Source: JADJLQ01 sp964396995 (GTDB lineage: Bacteria > Bacteroidota > Bacteroidia > Chitinophagales > Saprospiraceae). Taken from it: a DNA stretch of 22,316 bases. The notes under the pieces were generated by a model. It saw nothing but the letters and a program-made list of their open reading frames with translations. It was not told the origin of the DNA and made no database searches. The DNA is taken from assembly GCA_964396995.1 (NCBI GenBank), contig CAYNIG010000048.1, positions 1 to 22,316 of the forward strand, in the 5' to 3' direction. The position numbers and the translations under genes are program-made. This document shows, in pieces, positions 14,356 to 21,510 of the stretch (positions within the stretch are counted from its first letter, which is position 1; each line of letters starts with the position of its first letter).

Positions 14356-16659
14356 CTATGATTTTTTTCTGTATTTCATGAGTCGCTGGTCATTAATCAT
14401 GCCTGACCAGTTTAATCCAAATCCAAAATCATAACTATGATTTTCAGAGTCAATATGACATTTCATATCCTGAGAAACATCTTCTGCTTGTTTTTCTACT
14501 TCTTTCATGGAGGCAGGCATTTGCATTGGCAACATGGCAGATGGTTCCACTTTACCGGAAATGATTTCCATGAGGGCTTGATCTTGAACTTTAAAATTGA
14601 CTAATAATCCATCAGCCAATCTTTCAAATTCATTAAATACCATCGGGTTATCCATAGAAACCGATACAATTACAGGTTTCCCATTCATTTTGGCATAGGT
14701 ATCGTAGATCGTGTGCAGATCTGACAGGTTAGTTGCTTTTATTTTCTTGTCTTTATAAGATCGGTTGGCTGAAGCTTCTAATGGATCTCCACCGGCAATG
14801 CTTTTTTCCCGTGCTTCAGTCGCTTTATATTCGCTATACTGCAGGCTAATAGGCACGTATCCGTTTCCTTTATTTAGTTTGATATCCGCTGAATCGTATC
14901 CGATGCCTCCCGCTGCAGGGTTATTTACAAATACCATTGCCACATCGGCTTGGTCTGGGTCTTCGGTGACATTAAAATACTTTTTTACAATATTAATATT
15001 TATCGGGTAGTCCGTTCTTTCAGGAGAAATTTCACCAAGAAAATTTCTTGAAGCAGGATATACCCGCTTGGGAATGTATACTGTGGTTCCACTTTTCAAA
15101 GGCAATACTTTAGATTTATTTTTGAGCATTACTATTGATTTTAACTGGGCTTCGTATCCAGCTCTCATATTTTCCGGTGAACCCACGATATTTTTAGTGG
15201 TCTCTACATTTAAATATGGATTTTCAAACAGGCCAACTCTGAAAATATTCAATAATAATCTTACAGCAGAAACTTCCATTCTCGCTCTCATGGCTTGCTC
15301 TCCAATTTCTTTCACTCCTATTTTATATGCTTCGATTATAGGTCCTGCGGCATTATTTCCTCCAAACTGATCTACTCCTGCCATAAGCACTTTATAGTGT
15401 CTTTCAGCCACAGTGAGGTTTTCCACACCATGTGGTTTGCCTCCGGTAAAATTATCCATAGCCAATTTATCCCCTGTGATGCCCCAATCGGTACACAATA
15501 CACCATCGTATTGATATTTAGTACGCAACAAATCCTGAATGATGTATTTACTGTAAGCATTACCCACATTTTCTTTGTATACCGGGTCCTGGTTCCAGGA
15601 TATAGTATAATATGGCATGACCGCCGAAGCAGCTTTGGTCTTTCCATTCAGTTTGAATGCCCCTTGCAAAAATGGGATCATATGCTGTTCAAATTGATTT
15701 CCCGGATATACTGCGAACTTACCGATTCCGTAATGCGCATCTCTGCCACTTTCGCCTGATCCCCCGCCCGGCCAATGTTTTACCATGGCGTTTACACTTT
15801 TATACCCCCACCCGTCTTTAATTTCATATCCGTCAGATGAAGTTTGAAAACCATCGCAATAGGCCTTCGCCATATCTGCAGATAAAAAGGGATCTTCTCC
15901 AAATGTACCACTGGCGCGCATCCATCTTGGATCGCTGGCTATATCTACCTGAGGAGATAGTGCTGTAGTGATGCCCAATGCCCGATATTCTGAAGCAGCA
16001 ATTTGCCCAAACTGCAATACTAATTCTGGATCAAAACTGGCCGCCATACCTAATGAACCGGGCCACATGGAAATTGTGCCACCAGCGCCGGCATTGTATT
16101 CCATATTTACAACCGTGCCGTGCCTGGGGTCTGAGCTATTGTTTGCCGGTATGCCTTTTCCAAGTTTTTCACAAAAAGCCTGCACATTATTGTTCCATTT
16201 TGCTGCCACTTCCGGGGACTGCACAGTGGTAATCAATATATGCCTCAAGTTGTCTTTTACTAAAAAATCTTTTTGCTGATCAGTCAATGCATCTGCCGTC
16301 AGACCACTGGCTGCCAATGGTTTGCCATTATAAGTGGCAGCAAAAAAACCGCCAGGTCTTCCCGGTATTGATTGATGCCTGCTGTACAACATGAGCCCCG
16401 CAATTTCCTCTATGGTTAATACACTGGCCAGGTGTTTTGCTCTTTCTACTGCTGGCAATCGCCAGTCTTCGTATTTGTCGAGCTTTCCATTTTTATTTAA
16501 GTCTTTAAATTGGTGCCCTTTTGCCTTCAGTATTTTGACTCCAGATTCAGAGTGGTAAGCGATTTGCTGACCATTTTTATTATCCACATAAATTATATTT
16601 CCCTGAGAAAACAAAAGGAAGGTGATAAAACTTAATAATATTGAAAATGCTGATTTCAT
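14356..16659 (-). CDS. Exported glycoside hydrolase family 3 (beta-glucosidase-like)
   Basis: A 767-residue exported glycosidase. Residues 1-19 are a signal peptide. Residues 53-65 (DLNKNGKLDKYED) form an EF-hand/dockerin-like calcium loop, common in Bacteroidota GH3 enzymes. The (alpha/beta)8 domain shows GIPANNSSDPRHG, LSPQVDIASDPRW, GTFGEDPFLSADMAKAYCDG, the substrate-binding VKHWPGGG (Lys294-His295) and the nucleophile Asp391 in LCTDWGIT. The sandwich domain begins near SIVMLKNKSKVLPLK (508-522). The sequence ends shortly after FGFGLNW, the point where a fibronectin-III-like domain usually starts, so that third domain is missing. It removes terminal beta-linked sugars in the periplasm or outside; substrate unproven. 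It precedes the CBM48-esterase gene by 29 bp and follows a structured intergenic region. Confidence 0.95.
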   Translation of the reverse strand: MKSAFSILLSFITFLLFSQGNIIYVDNKNGQQIAYHSESGVKILKAKGHQFKDLNKNGKLDKYEDWRLPAVERAKHLASVLTIEEIAGLMLYSRHQSIPGRPGGFFAATYNGKPLAASGLTADALTDQQKDFLVKDNLRHILITTVQSPEVAAKWNNNVQAFCEKLGKGIPANNSSDPRHGTVVNMEYNAGAGGTISMWPGSLGMAASFDPELVLQFGQIAASEYRALGITTALSPQVDIASDPRWMRASGTFGEDPFLSADMAKAYCDGFQTSSDGYEIKDGWGYKSVNAMVKHWPGGGSGESGRDAHYGIGKFAVYPGNQFEQHMIPFLQGAFKLNGKTKAASAVMPYYTISWNQDPVYKENVGNAYSKYIIQDLLRTKYQYDGVLCTDWGITGDKLAMDNFTGGKPHGVENLTVAERHYKVLMAGVDQFGGNNAAGPIIEAYKIGVKEIGEQAMRARMEVSAVRLLLNIFRVGLFENPYLNVETTKNIVGSPENMRAGYEAQLKSIVMLKNKSKVLPLKSGTTVYIPKRVYPASRNFLGEISPERTDYPININIVKKYFNVTEDPDQADVAMVFVNNPAAGGIGYDSADIKLNKGNGYVPISLQYSEYKATEAREKSIAGGDPLEASANRSYKDKKIKATNLSDLHTIYDTYAKMNGKPVIVSVSMDNPMVFNEFERLADGLLVNFKVQDQALMEIISGKVEPSAMLPMQMPASMKEVEKQAEDVSQDMKCHIDSENHSYDFGFGLNWSGMINDQRLMKYRKKS

Positions 16660-16933
16660 CTTTGAAACTTTAAAATAATTTTAATTAAAAGTGGGTTAAA
16701 TATAAGGACAGAATCATCATGATTTAAATCTTTATAACTGTTTAACCCAATCCATGCATTAGCAATGGATTGCCCGAAGGGACTGATGACTCATTCAGTC
16801 GTATCAGATGCTGCCTACAAGTGTCAGCATGCTGATAGAATCATCAGTCACTCGTAGGAGCGCCGACACAATGTGATGTTGAATATACAGAATGGAGTAA
16901 AAAAATGCAATTGCTACTTGGTCATTTATTATA
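16660..16933 (-). other. Intergenic region with clustered inverted repeats (possible leader RNA of GH3)
   Basis: This 274-base gap lies between two minus-strand genes. Its central part (about 16749-16870) looks less AT-rich than its flanks. It contains AATCCAT/ATGGATT (16749-16755 and 16765-16771), the 12-bp palindrome TCAGCATGCTGA (16824-16835), a 9-bp stem GACTGATGA/TCATCAGTC (16781-16789 and 16841-16849), a 10-bp stem (16814-16823 with 16849-16858) and an 8-bp stem (16821-16828 with 16862-16869). The last two each hold one pair that is G-U only if the minus strand is transcribed. They share bases 16821-16823, so they compete. The half near the GH3 start is AT-rich. Confidence 0.5.
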
Positions 16934-18592
16934 TCACTTTTTCATAGCTGACATTTTCTTTTTCTGTTTCATCATCCAATTTAAAAACTCCGGATCTGCA
17001 AAAGCATACTCCCAGCTGTTGTGATTTATATTGGGGAATTCCGTATACTTCACATTGGACTTTAAAGATTTGAGTTTGGTGTACATGGATCTGCTGAGCT
17101 CTACATTCACCACAGCATCGGCATCACCATGGAATATCCAAAATGGGGTTGTCGTCACACGGCCATCATAAATTTTTAAATCACCTCCGCCACATATCGG
17201 CAAAGCTGCTGCATATAAGCCAGGATACCTGAATACAGATTCAAACGTGCCCATCCCACCCATTGACAAACCGGTAATGTAAATGCGGGAGGCATCGACA
17301 CTTTCTTCAACAGCTAGTTTCTTAACTAATTCATTTGCTGCTATCAGGTTCCAATTGGGTTCTTTGGTATAATCAAATTCTATTTTAAAAGGAGTGGTAG
17401 TCCGGTCAATACTGCTGGTTGCCCAATATTTATCAGCAGGACATTGTGGGGCCACTACAATGGCAGGGTATTTCATCCGCATATTTTTATTGAGAAATAA
17501 TCTCGCGCCGTGTACCAGTTGTTTTTCATTGTCATTTCCTCTTTCGCCGCCGCCATGTAATAATAATATAAGAGGATATTTTTTTGATTTATCATATCCC
17601 TCAGGATATAGTATACGATATGGCAATATTTTATCCTCAGCATATTTATATTCTTTTTTCAAATAAAGATCCATTCCGGCACCAGCATTGGATGTTCCTT
17701 GTGTGGTATTATTCACAGGAGCCGGGAGAAATCCGGATACCATCAACCATTCCCCAAATCGATCTATCCATTTATCAGAAGGCAGATTTTGAGTGCGCAT
17801 TCCAAATCCATGCCCTCCGGCAGAATAGATATGCATCTCAGCAGGTTTTTTTGCAGAAAGCCAGGCCTCGTACAACTTAACAGCATGTGGAACTAAATTG
17901 AGCTGATCATTTGATGCCACAGCAAGAAACATAGGAGGCGCATCGGCCGGTACCGCCTTTTGCATTTGCTCCGGAAAAAAAGGATAAATCGGTGCTATAA
18001 AATTAGGTTTGTTGGCAGAGGTATAATCATATACAGTGCCTGCTGTTACTGTACCACCGGCAGAAAATCCGACAATTCCAATTTTATCAGGAGATATACT
18101 GTATTGAGCTGCATTCTTGCGCACATATTCAATTGCTCTTCTTCCATCAGCAATTGCCATTGGAATGATCATGGCAGATTCGTCCTGAAATTCCTTTTTA
18201 CCCATTTTAGTGCTGAATTCCATAGCAGGGTCATCAGTAAGGCAATGAATTAATCGGTATTTTAATACGAAGCAAGTGATGCCTTTGGCGGCAAGATTTT
18301 TGGCAACATCATAACCCTCACTGGTAATGGATAAGGCATGGAAGCCTCCACCCGGTACCACCACCATGGCGGTTCCATTTGCTCGTCCAACTTCGGGTTT
18401 AAATACGGTCAGAGTAGGATTTGTAACATTATATACAACTTGGGTCTGCCAGGTTTTATTGAATTGTTCTTGTTCTGTCCAACTCCAGCTTTCAGTTCCT
18501 GCAGGTTTTTGATCATATAATTTGACAATTTCATTCTGAGAATAGGAAATGCAAGCAAGTAAGCAAAAAGAAATACTAAGAAAAAATTTCAT
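16934..18592 (-). CDS. Exported two-domain esterase: BD-FAE-like plus PHB-depolymerase/peptidase-like hydrolase
   Basis: A 552-residue exported protein (signal peptide about 1-19, ending ISYSQ) holding two complete alpha/beta-hydrolase domains. Domain 1 (about 50-285) resembles BD-FAE/acetylxylan-esterase-type carbohydrate esterases: oxyanion segment VVVPGGGFHAL near 77-87, nucleophile Ser177 in GFSAGG, probable acid Asp229 and His261 in GGHGFGM. Domain 2 (about 308-545) resembles COG4099/esterase-PHB-type hydrolases: HGGGERG at 346-352, nucleophile Ser443 in GLSMGG, Asp490 or Asp492 in FHGDADAVV and His524 in NINHNSWEYA. A Thr/Asn/Gly-rich linker separates them. It probably removes acetyl, feruloyl or other esters from plant polysaccharides. 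It lies upstream of the GH3 gene on the same strand, 274 bp apart. Confidence 0.9.
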   Translation of the reverse strand: MKFFLSISFCLLACISYSQNEIVKLYDQKPAGTESWSWTEQEQFNKTWQTQVVYNVTNPTLTVFKPEVGRANGTAMVVVPGGGFHALSITSEGYDVAKNLAAKGITCFVLKYRLIHCLTDDPAMEFSTKMGKKEFQDESAMIIPMAIADGRRAIEYVRKNAAQYSISPDKIGIVGFSAGGTVTAGTVYDYTSANKPNFIAPIYPFFPEQMQKAVPADAPPMFLAVASNDQLNLVPHAVKLYEAWLSAKKPAEMHIYSAGGHGFGMRTQNLPSDKWIDRFGEWLMVSGFLPAPVNNTTQGTSNAGAGMDLYLKKEYKYAEDKILPYRILYPEGYDKSKKYPLILLLHGGGERGNDNEKQLVHGARLFLNKNMRMKYPAIVVAPQCPADKYWATSSIDRTTTPFKIEFDYTKEPNWNLIAANELVKKLAVEESVDASRIYITGLSMGGMGTFESVFRYPGLYAAALPICGGGDLKIYDGRVTTTPFWIFHGDADAVVNVELSRSMYTKLKSLKSNVKYTEFPNINHNSWEYAFADPEFLNWMMKQKKKMSAMKK

Positions 18593-18846
18593 TCAAATTG
18601 AATTTAAAACTTTAAAATTATAAAAATTAAATGAGCACGGATTTGCCTTTTTTCATTTAAGTGCTTACTGGCGTCCGATCACTAGTACCCTGAATCAAAC
18701 ATGTCAATCGTAATTAAACAAAGGAAATTCCTATTGCCGGGTAACTGGTTTTATTCTCTCTAAGTTTATACTAATCCAACTATTTTATTTATCAATTTAT
18801 TGATTTTGAATAAGATACAAATAAATTAAAAAAAATTAGACTCCTA

Positions 18847-18879
18847 TTGGAGCAAAAAATATAATAATGGATATATTTG
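18847..18879 (+). promoter_or_regulatory. Bacteroidota-type promoter of the haloperoxidase-like gene
   Basis: TATATTTG at 18872-18879 is a perfect TAnnTTTG (-7) element. A TTG at 18847-18849 serves as the -33 box, with 22 bases between the boxes, at the long end of the accepted spacing. Transcription would start near 18886, leaving a leader of roughly 58 bases. Confidence 0.5.
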
Positions 18880-18909
18880 TCCTCTATATATCGGACAAAA
18901 TAGTCCGAT
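18876..18909 (+). promoter_or_regulatory. Overlapping inverted repeats (putative operator)
   Basis: Two perfect 7-bp inverted repeats share a central GGAC: TTTGTCC-N10-GGACAAA (18876-18882 and 18893-18899) and ATCGGAC-N6-GTCCGAT (18890-18896 and 18903-18909). They run from the -7 box across the expected transcription start, the classic place for a repressor. The second could also form a small hairpin in the leader RNA, but no T-run follows it. Confidence 0.5.
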
Positions 18910-18943
18910 AAAAAAATCGAATCTATAAACTAATACAAATCAT

Positions 18944-20335
18944 ATGAAAAAAACAATTTTTACACGGCTTATAGTGGGGATGATCTCACTGGCACTGGTG
19001 CTTGATTCTTGTAAAAAAGATGATCCGATTAACACCGGGCCTATTTCTAATGAAACAAAATCATACGATTCAAAAGTACCATTGTCATGGAATAATCTTT
19101 TGGTAGAAATAGACCGGTACTCTACGGGCTACCGTCCACCGGCTGCAGCCCGACTCATGGCGTACACTGGTCTCGCCGCTTATGAAGCCGCTATTCCAGG
19201 TATGCCTGACTATAAATCTTTAGAATTTCAATTTACTTCTTTATCGCTACCAAAGGCCGATACCAACCAGGAGTATTATTGGCCCATCAGTGTCAATGCA
19301 GCTTATGCCAGGATATTAAAAAACTTTTATCCGCACATCAATACGGAATTTACAGATAAAATTATCGGTTTGGAAAACCAGTTGGAAAAATCACTTTCCC
19401 AGACAGTAGCATCAGAAGTTGTAAACAGATCCAAAGAATTTGGCCGTTCAGTTGCTGAAGCTATATTTCAATACAGCAAATCAGATACCTACGGACACGA
19501 AGCATATAAAAACCCAAGACCCTCATCTTATATACCTCCCAAAAAAGGAGCCAATGGGGAAAAGCTTTGGCAACCAACTTACCCGGATTACACACCTGCC
19601 TTATTTCCTTATTGGGGAAAAGTGAGGACATTTGCAATGAAACAAAGTGATTTGAGAGCTAAAGCTCCGATAGCGTATAGTGAAACTCCGGGATCGAAAT
19701 TTTATCAACAGGCTTTAGAGACCAAAACGGCTGTTGATAACCTCAATTTTGAAGATAAGTGGATTGCAGAATTTTGGAGCGATGATTTTTTCGAAGTAAC
19801 ATTTGAACCGGCTGCAAGGCAAATAGCAATAGCCAATCAGCTGGTCATCAGTGAAAAACTTCCATTAGACCAATCTTTGGAGCTTTATGCAAAACTCGGA
19901 ATGGCTATGTGTGACGCAGCTATTGCTATATGGAATTCTAAATACATATATAATGTGCGCAGACCTGTGGAATACATCCGAGAACTCATCGATCCCAATT
20001 GGCAAACAGCCTTAAATCATCCTTATACCAATGTCAAAGGACTTACACCCGAATTTCCTGCTTATCCATCTGGTCACTCAGGATTCGGAGCTTCTGCAGC
20101 AACTATTTTAACTGACATATTTGGAAATAATTATGAATTTACTGACAATTGCCATAGAGGCAGACTTGAATTTGTCAGCATCCCACGTACATTTAGTTCA
20201 TTCACAGAAGCAGGACTCGAAAATGCTTATAGCCGGATACCACTGGGAGTACATTATAGAATGGATTGCGACGAAGGAATTCGTCTAGGTAATTTGGCTG
20301 GTACCAGAGTACTGGCTTTGCCTTGGAAAAAATAA
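18944..20335 (+). CDS. Vanadium-dependent haloperoxidase / PAP2-superfamily lipoprotein
   Basis: A 463-residue lipoprotein. The signal peptide ends in a lipobox-like LDSC (Cys23), followed by Lys-Lys-Asp-Asp, which fits the Bacteroidota surface lipoprotein export signal, so it is probably on the cell surface. The C-terminal half carries the full vanadate/phosphate-binding set: Lys333-x6-Arg340-Pro (KYIYNVRRP), Pro375-Ser-Gly-His378 (YPSGHSG) and Arg431-x5-His437 (SRIPLGVH), with spacings equal to fungal chloroperoxidase (Lys353/Arg360, Ser402/His404, Arg490/His496). The N-terminal helical part (RPPAAARLMAYTGLAAYEAA) is typical of bacterial haloperoxidase-like proteins. The same site serves acid phosphatases, so the reaction cannot be fixed from sequence. 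It is a single-gene unit with its own promoter and terminator. Confidence 0.9.
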   Translation: MKKTIFTRLIVGMISLALVLDSCKKDDPINTGPISNETKSYDSKVPLSWNNLLVEIDRYSTGYRPPAAARLMAYTGLAAYEAAIPGMPDYKSLEFQFTSLSLPKADTNQEYYWPISVNAAYARILKNFYPHINTEFTDKIIGLENQLEKSLSQTVASEVVNRSKEFGRSVAEAIFQYSKSDTYGHEAYKNPRPSSYIPPKKGANGEKLWQPTYPDYTPALFPYWGKVRTFAMKQSDLRAKAPIAYSETPGSKFYQQALETKTAVDNLNFEDKWIAEFWSDDFFEVTFEPAARQIAIANQLVISEKLPLDQSLELYAKLGMAMCDAAIAIWNSKYIYNVRRPVEYIRELIDPNWQTALNHPYTNVKGLTPEFPAYPSGHSGFGASAATILTDIFGNNYEFTDNCHRGRLEFVSIPRTFSSFTEAGLENAYSRIPLGVHYRMDCDEGIRLGNLAGTRVLALPWKK

Positions 20336-20364
20336 AGATGTCTACTCTTAGCAATACTGTATTT

Positions 20365-20401
20365 GGGGGATCCTCTGTGATAGCAGTTGATCCCCTTTTT
20401 A
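20365..20401 (+). terminator. Terminator after the haloperoxidase-like gene
   Basis: GGGGATC (20366-20372) pairs perfectly with GATCCCC (20389-20395), extended by a G-U pair, around a 16-base loop and followed directly by TTTTT. It lies 30 bp beyond the stop codon and separates this gene from the convergent Rrf2 gene. Confidence 0.8.
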
Positions 20402-20428
20402 AGTTTTAGAAGATGGATTAGGGAAGTA

Positions 20429-20860
20429 CTATAACTTCAGAAAAGATCCGCTATTGATATAGTTTTGTGTAAGGTCCTTCATTGTAGTATGACTAAAAGT
20501 GTGCAATAATTTATCTTTTATCGGTTTATACCGGTTGTGAAAAGGACATGGATTCTTTTCAGAACATTCAGACAATCCTAAACTGCATCTGTTTAATATG
20601 GTTCCATCTATGGATTCAATGACTTGCAATAATGAAATAGTAGCCAGTTCCTTAGCTGGTATTTCAAATCCACCACCCGGCCCTTTTATAGATTTGACTA
20701 TTCCTTGGTTTACCAATTTTTGTAATATTTTGGATGTAAATGCCTCAGGAGATTGAATTTTCTCAGCTACATCTATCAAGCCTACCCTTTTCCCTTGTAT
20801 GGAAACAGAAGCTATATAAATACAGGATCGGATGGCATATTCGCACGCCTTGGAAAACAT
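20429..20860 (-). CDS. Rrf2-family transcriptional regulator with Fe-S type ligands
   Basis: A 143-residue winged-helix regulator of the Rrf2 family (IscR/NsrR/RirA/CymR). The N-terminus MFSKACEYAIRSCIYIA and the helix SPEAFTSKILQKLVNQGIVKSIKGPGGGFEI are diagnostic. Cys92, Cys99 and Cys105, followed by His108 (CPFH), match the IscR ligand layout (Cys92/98/104, His107) apart from one extra residue in the first gap, so an iron-sulfur cluster sensing iron, oxygen or NO is likely. The gene stands alone: the convergent haloperoxidase gene ends before it and a 202-bp gap separates it from the next minus-strand gene. An inverted repeat lies 50 bp upstream of the start. Its targets are not evident. 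Confidence 0.94.
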   Translation of the reverse strand: MFSKACEYAIRSCIYIASVSIQGKRVGLIDVAEKIQSPEAFTSKILQKLVNQGIVKSIKGPGGGFEIPAKELATISLLQVIESIDGTILNRCSLGLSECSEKNPCPFHNRYKPIKDKLLHTFSHTTMKDLTQNYINSGSFLKL

Positions 20861-20909
20861 AATTTATAAACGATATTGTTCCTGCAAAATAAGACAAAAA
20901 ACAGAATAC

Positions 20910-20926
20910 CTATGTAATGAACATAG
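20910..20926. promoter_or_regulatory. Inverted repeat upstream of the Rrf2 gene
   Basis: CTATGT (20910-20915), five bases, then ACATAG (20921-20926) form a perfect 6-bp inverted repeat about 50 bp before the Rrf2 start codon. It is a candidate autoregulatory operator; the region is AT-rich and I cannot match it to a known Rrf2 box. Confidence 0.35.
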
Positions 20927-21062
20927 TATATAAAGCTTATAATAGCCAATACCTATTTCAATGCAGACTTTGCATATAAAATGATCTGGCTTACCTGATC
21001 CGTCATTTCTTAGTTAATAAAATAAATTTCAATATCTATTTATGCTATTGGATTGCACCAAC

Positions 21063-21434
21063 TTAATATCTTTTGCGATTATTTATCAGAGTATAAAGTA
21101 GGACTGTTATGATACCTCCAGCCAGGGAGGCCAGTATGTCTGGCCAGTCAAATTTACCCGAAGTAAAGCATTGTTTTATTTCAAATAAAATAGAGGCAAT
21201 TGTTACTATTACGGTAATCAATAGTGGAGCAATAACCTGGCTTACCATCAAAAGGTATGAAAAACCAATGACATAGAAAAAACTTGGAAGCCAATCCGCC
21301 ATACCAAAGTCATTGATATGATGTGAATAAATATATTCCCGATAAAATACTTTTGCCATAAACCCAATGCATACAAATATTAATCCAATAGCTGCTGCTT
21401 GCCATTGCTGAGAACTACTTTTTAATCTCTCCAT
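21063..21434 (-). CDS. Small membrane protein, VanZ-like
   Basis: A 123-residue protein with four predicted membrane helices (about 12-30, 48-64, 66-85 and 99-116) and a basic C-terminal tail NNRKRY. The last helix is preceded by FDWPDILASLAGG, a pattern common in VanZ-like and DUF2809-like proteins, where an acidic Asp pair and a Gly lie at the start of the final helix. An acidic residue also ends helix 3 (SILFEIKQ). The start ATG at 21434 follows an AT-rich gap of 76 bp from the aminotransferase gene on the same strand. The family assignment is tentative and function is unknown; VanZ-like proteins are linked to lipid or glycopeptide phenotypes. Confidence 0.7.
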   Translation of the reverse strand: MERLKSSSQQWQAAAIGLIFVCIGFMAKVFYREYIYSHHINDFGMADWLPSFFYVIGFSYLLMVSQVIAPLLITVIVTIASILFEIKQCFTSGKFDWPDILASLAGGIITVLLYTLINNRKRY

Positions 21435-21510
21435 TAAAAAATAATTAGTTTAATTAAAAAAGAGCAATCGAAAATTAACTATTTTTATTTATTTCTACAT
21501 CCTATTTGGA

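Larger units (their letters stand above)
18593..18943. other. Divergent intergenic region with regulatory repeats
   Basis: This 351-base gap separates two divergent genes, the exported esterase and the haloperoxidase-like lipoprotein, and contains no gene I can support. The half next to the haloperoxidase gene holds a promoter and operator-like inverted repeats, listed separately. A 14-base near-palindrome ATCAATTTATTGAT lies at 18791-18804. GTCCGAT, a half-site of the operator-like repeat, also occurs at 18673-18679. The stretch near the esterase start is very AT-rich, with no clear promoter match. Confidence 0.6.

Noticed and set aside
15295..15759. Open frame of 154 codons on the plus strand
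   Set aside because: It lies entirely antisense to the well-supported GH3 gene and its translation resembles no protein family.
11727..18592. Reading the minus-strand run as a polysaccharide utilization locus
   Set aside because: There is no SusC/SusD pair, hybrid sensor or sugar transporter; one member is a peptidase, and gaps of 74 and 274 bp make a single operon uncertain.
16645..18620. Shared leader word TTTTAAAGTTT 10-35 bases upstream of both the GH3 and the tandem-esterase start codons
   Set aside because: It is an 11-base AT-only stretch apart from one G in an AT-rich genome; coincidence is likely and it matches no known element.
18791..18804. ATCAATTTATTGAT as an FNR/CRP-type box
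   Set aside because: The half-sites are in the reverse order to the FNR consensus TTGAT-N4-ATCAA, and it is AT-rich.
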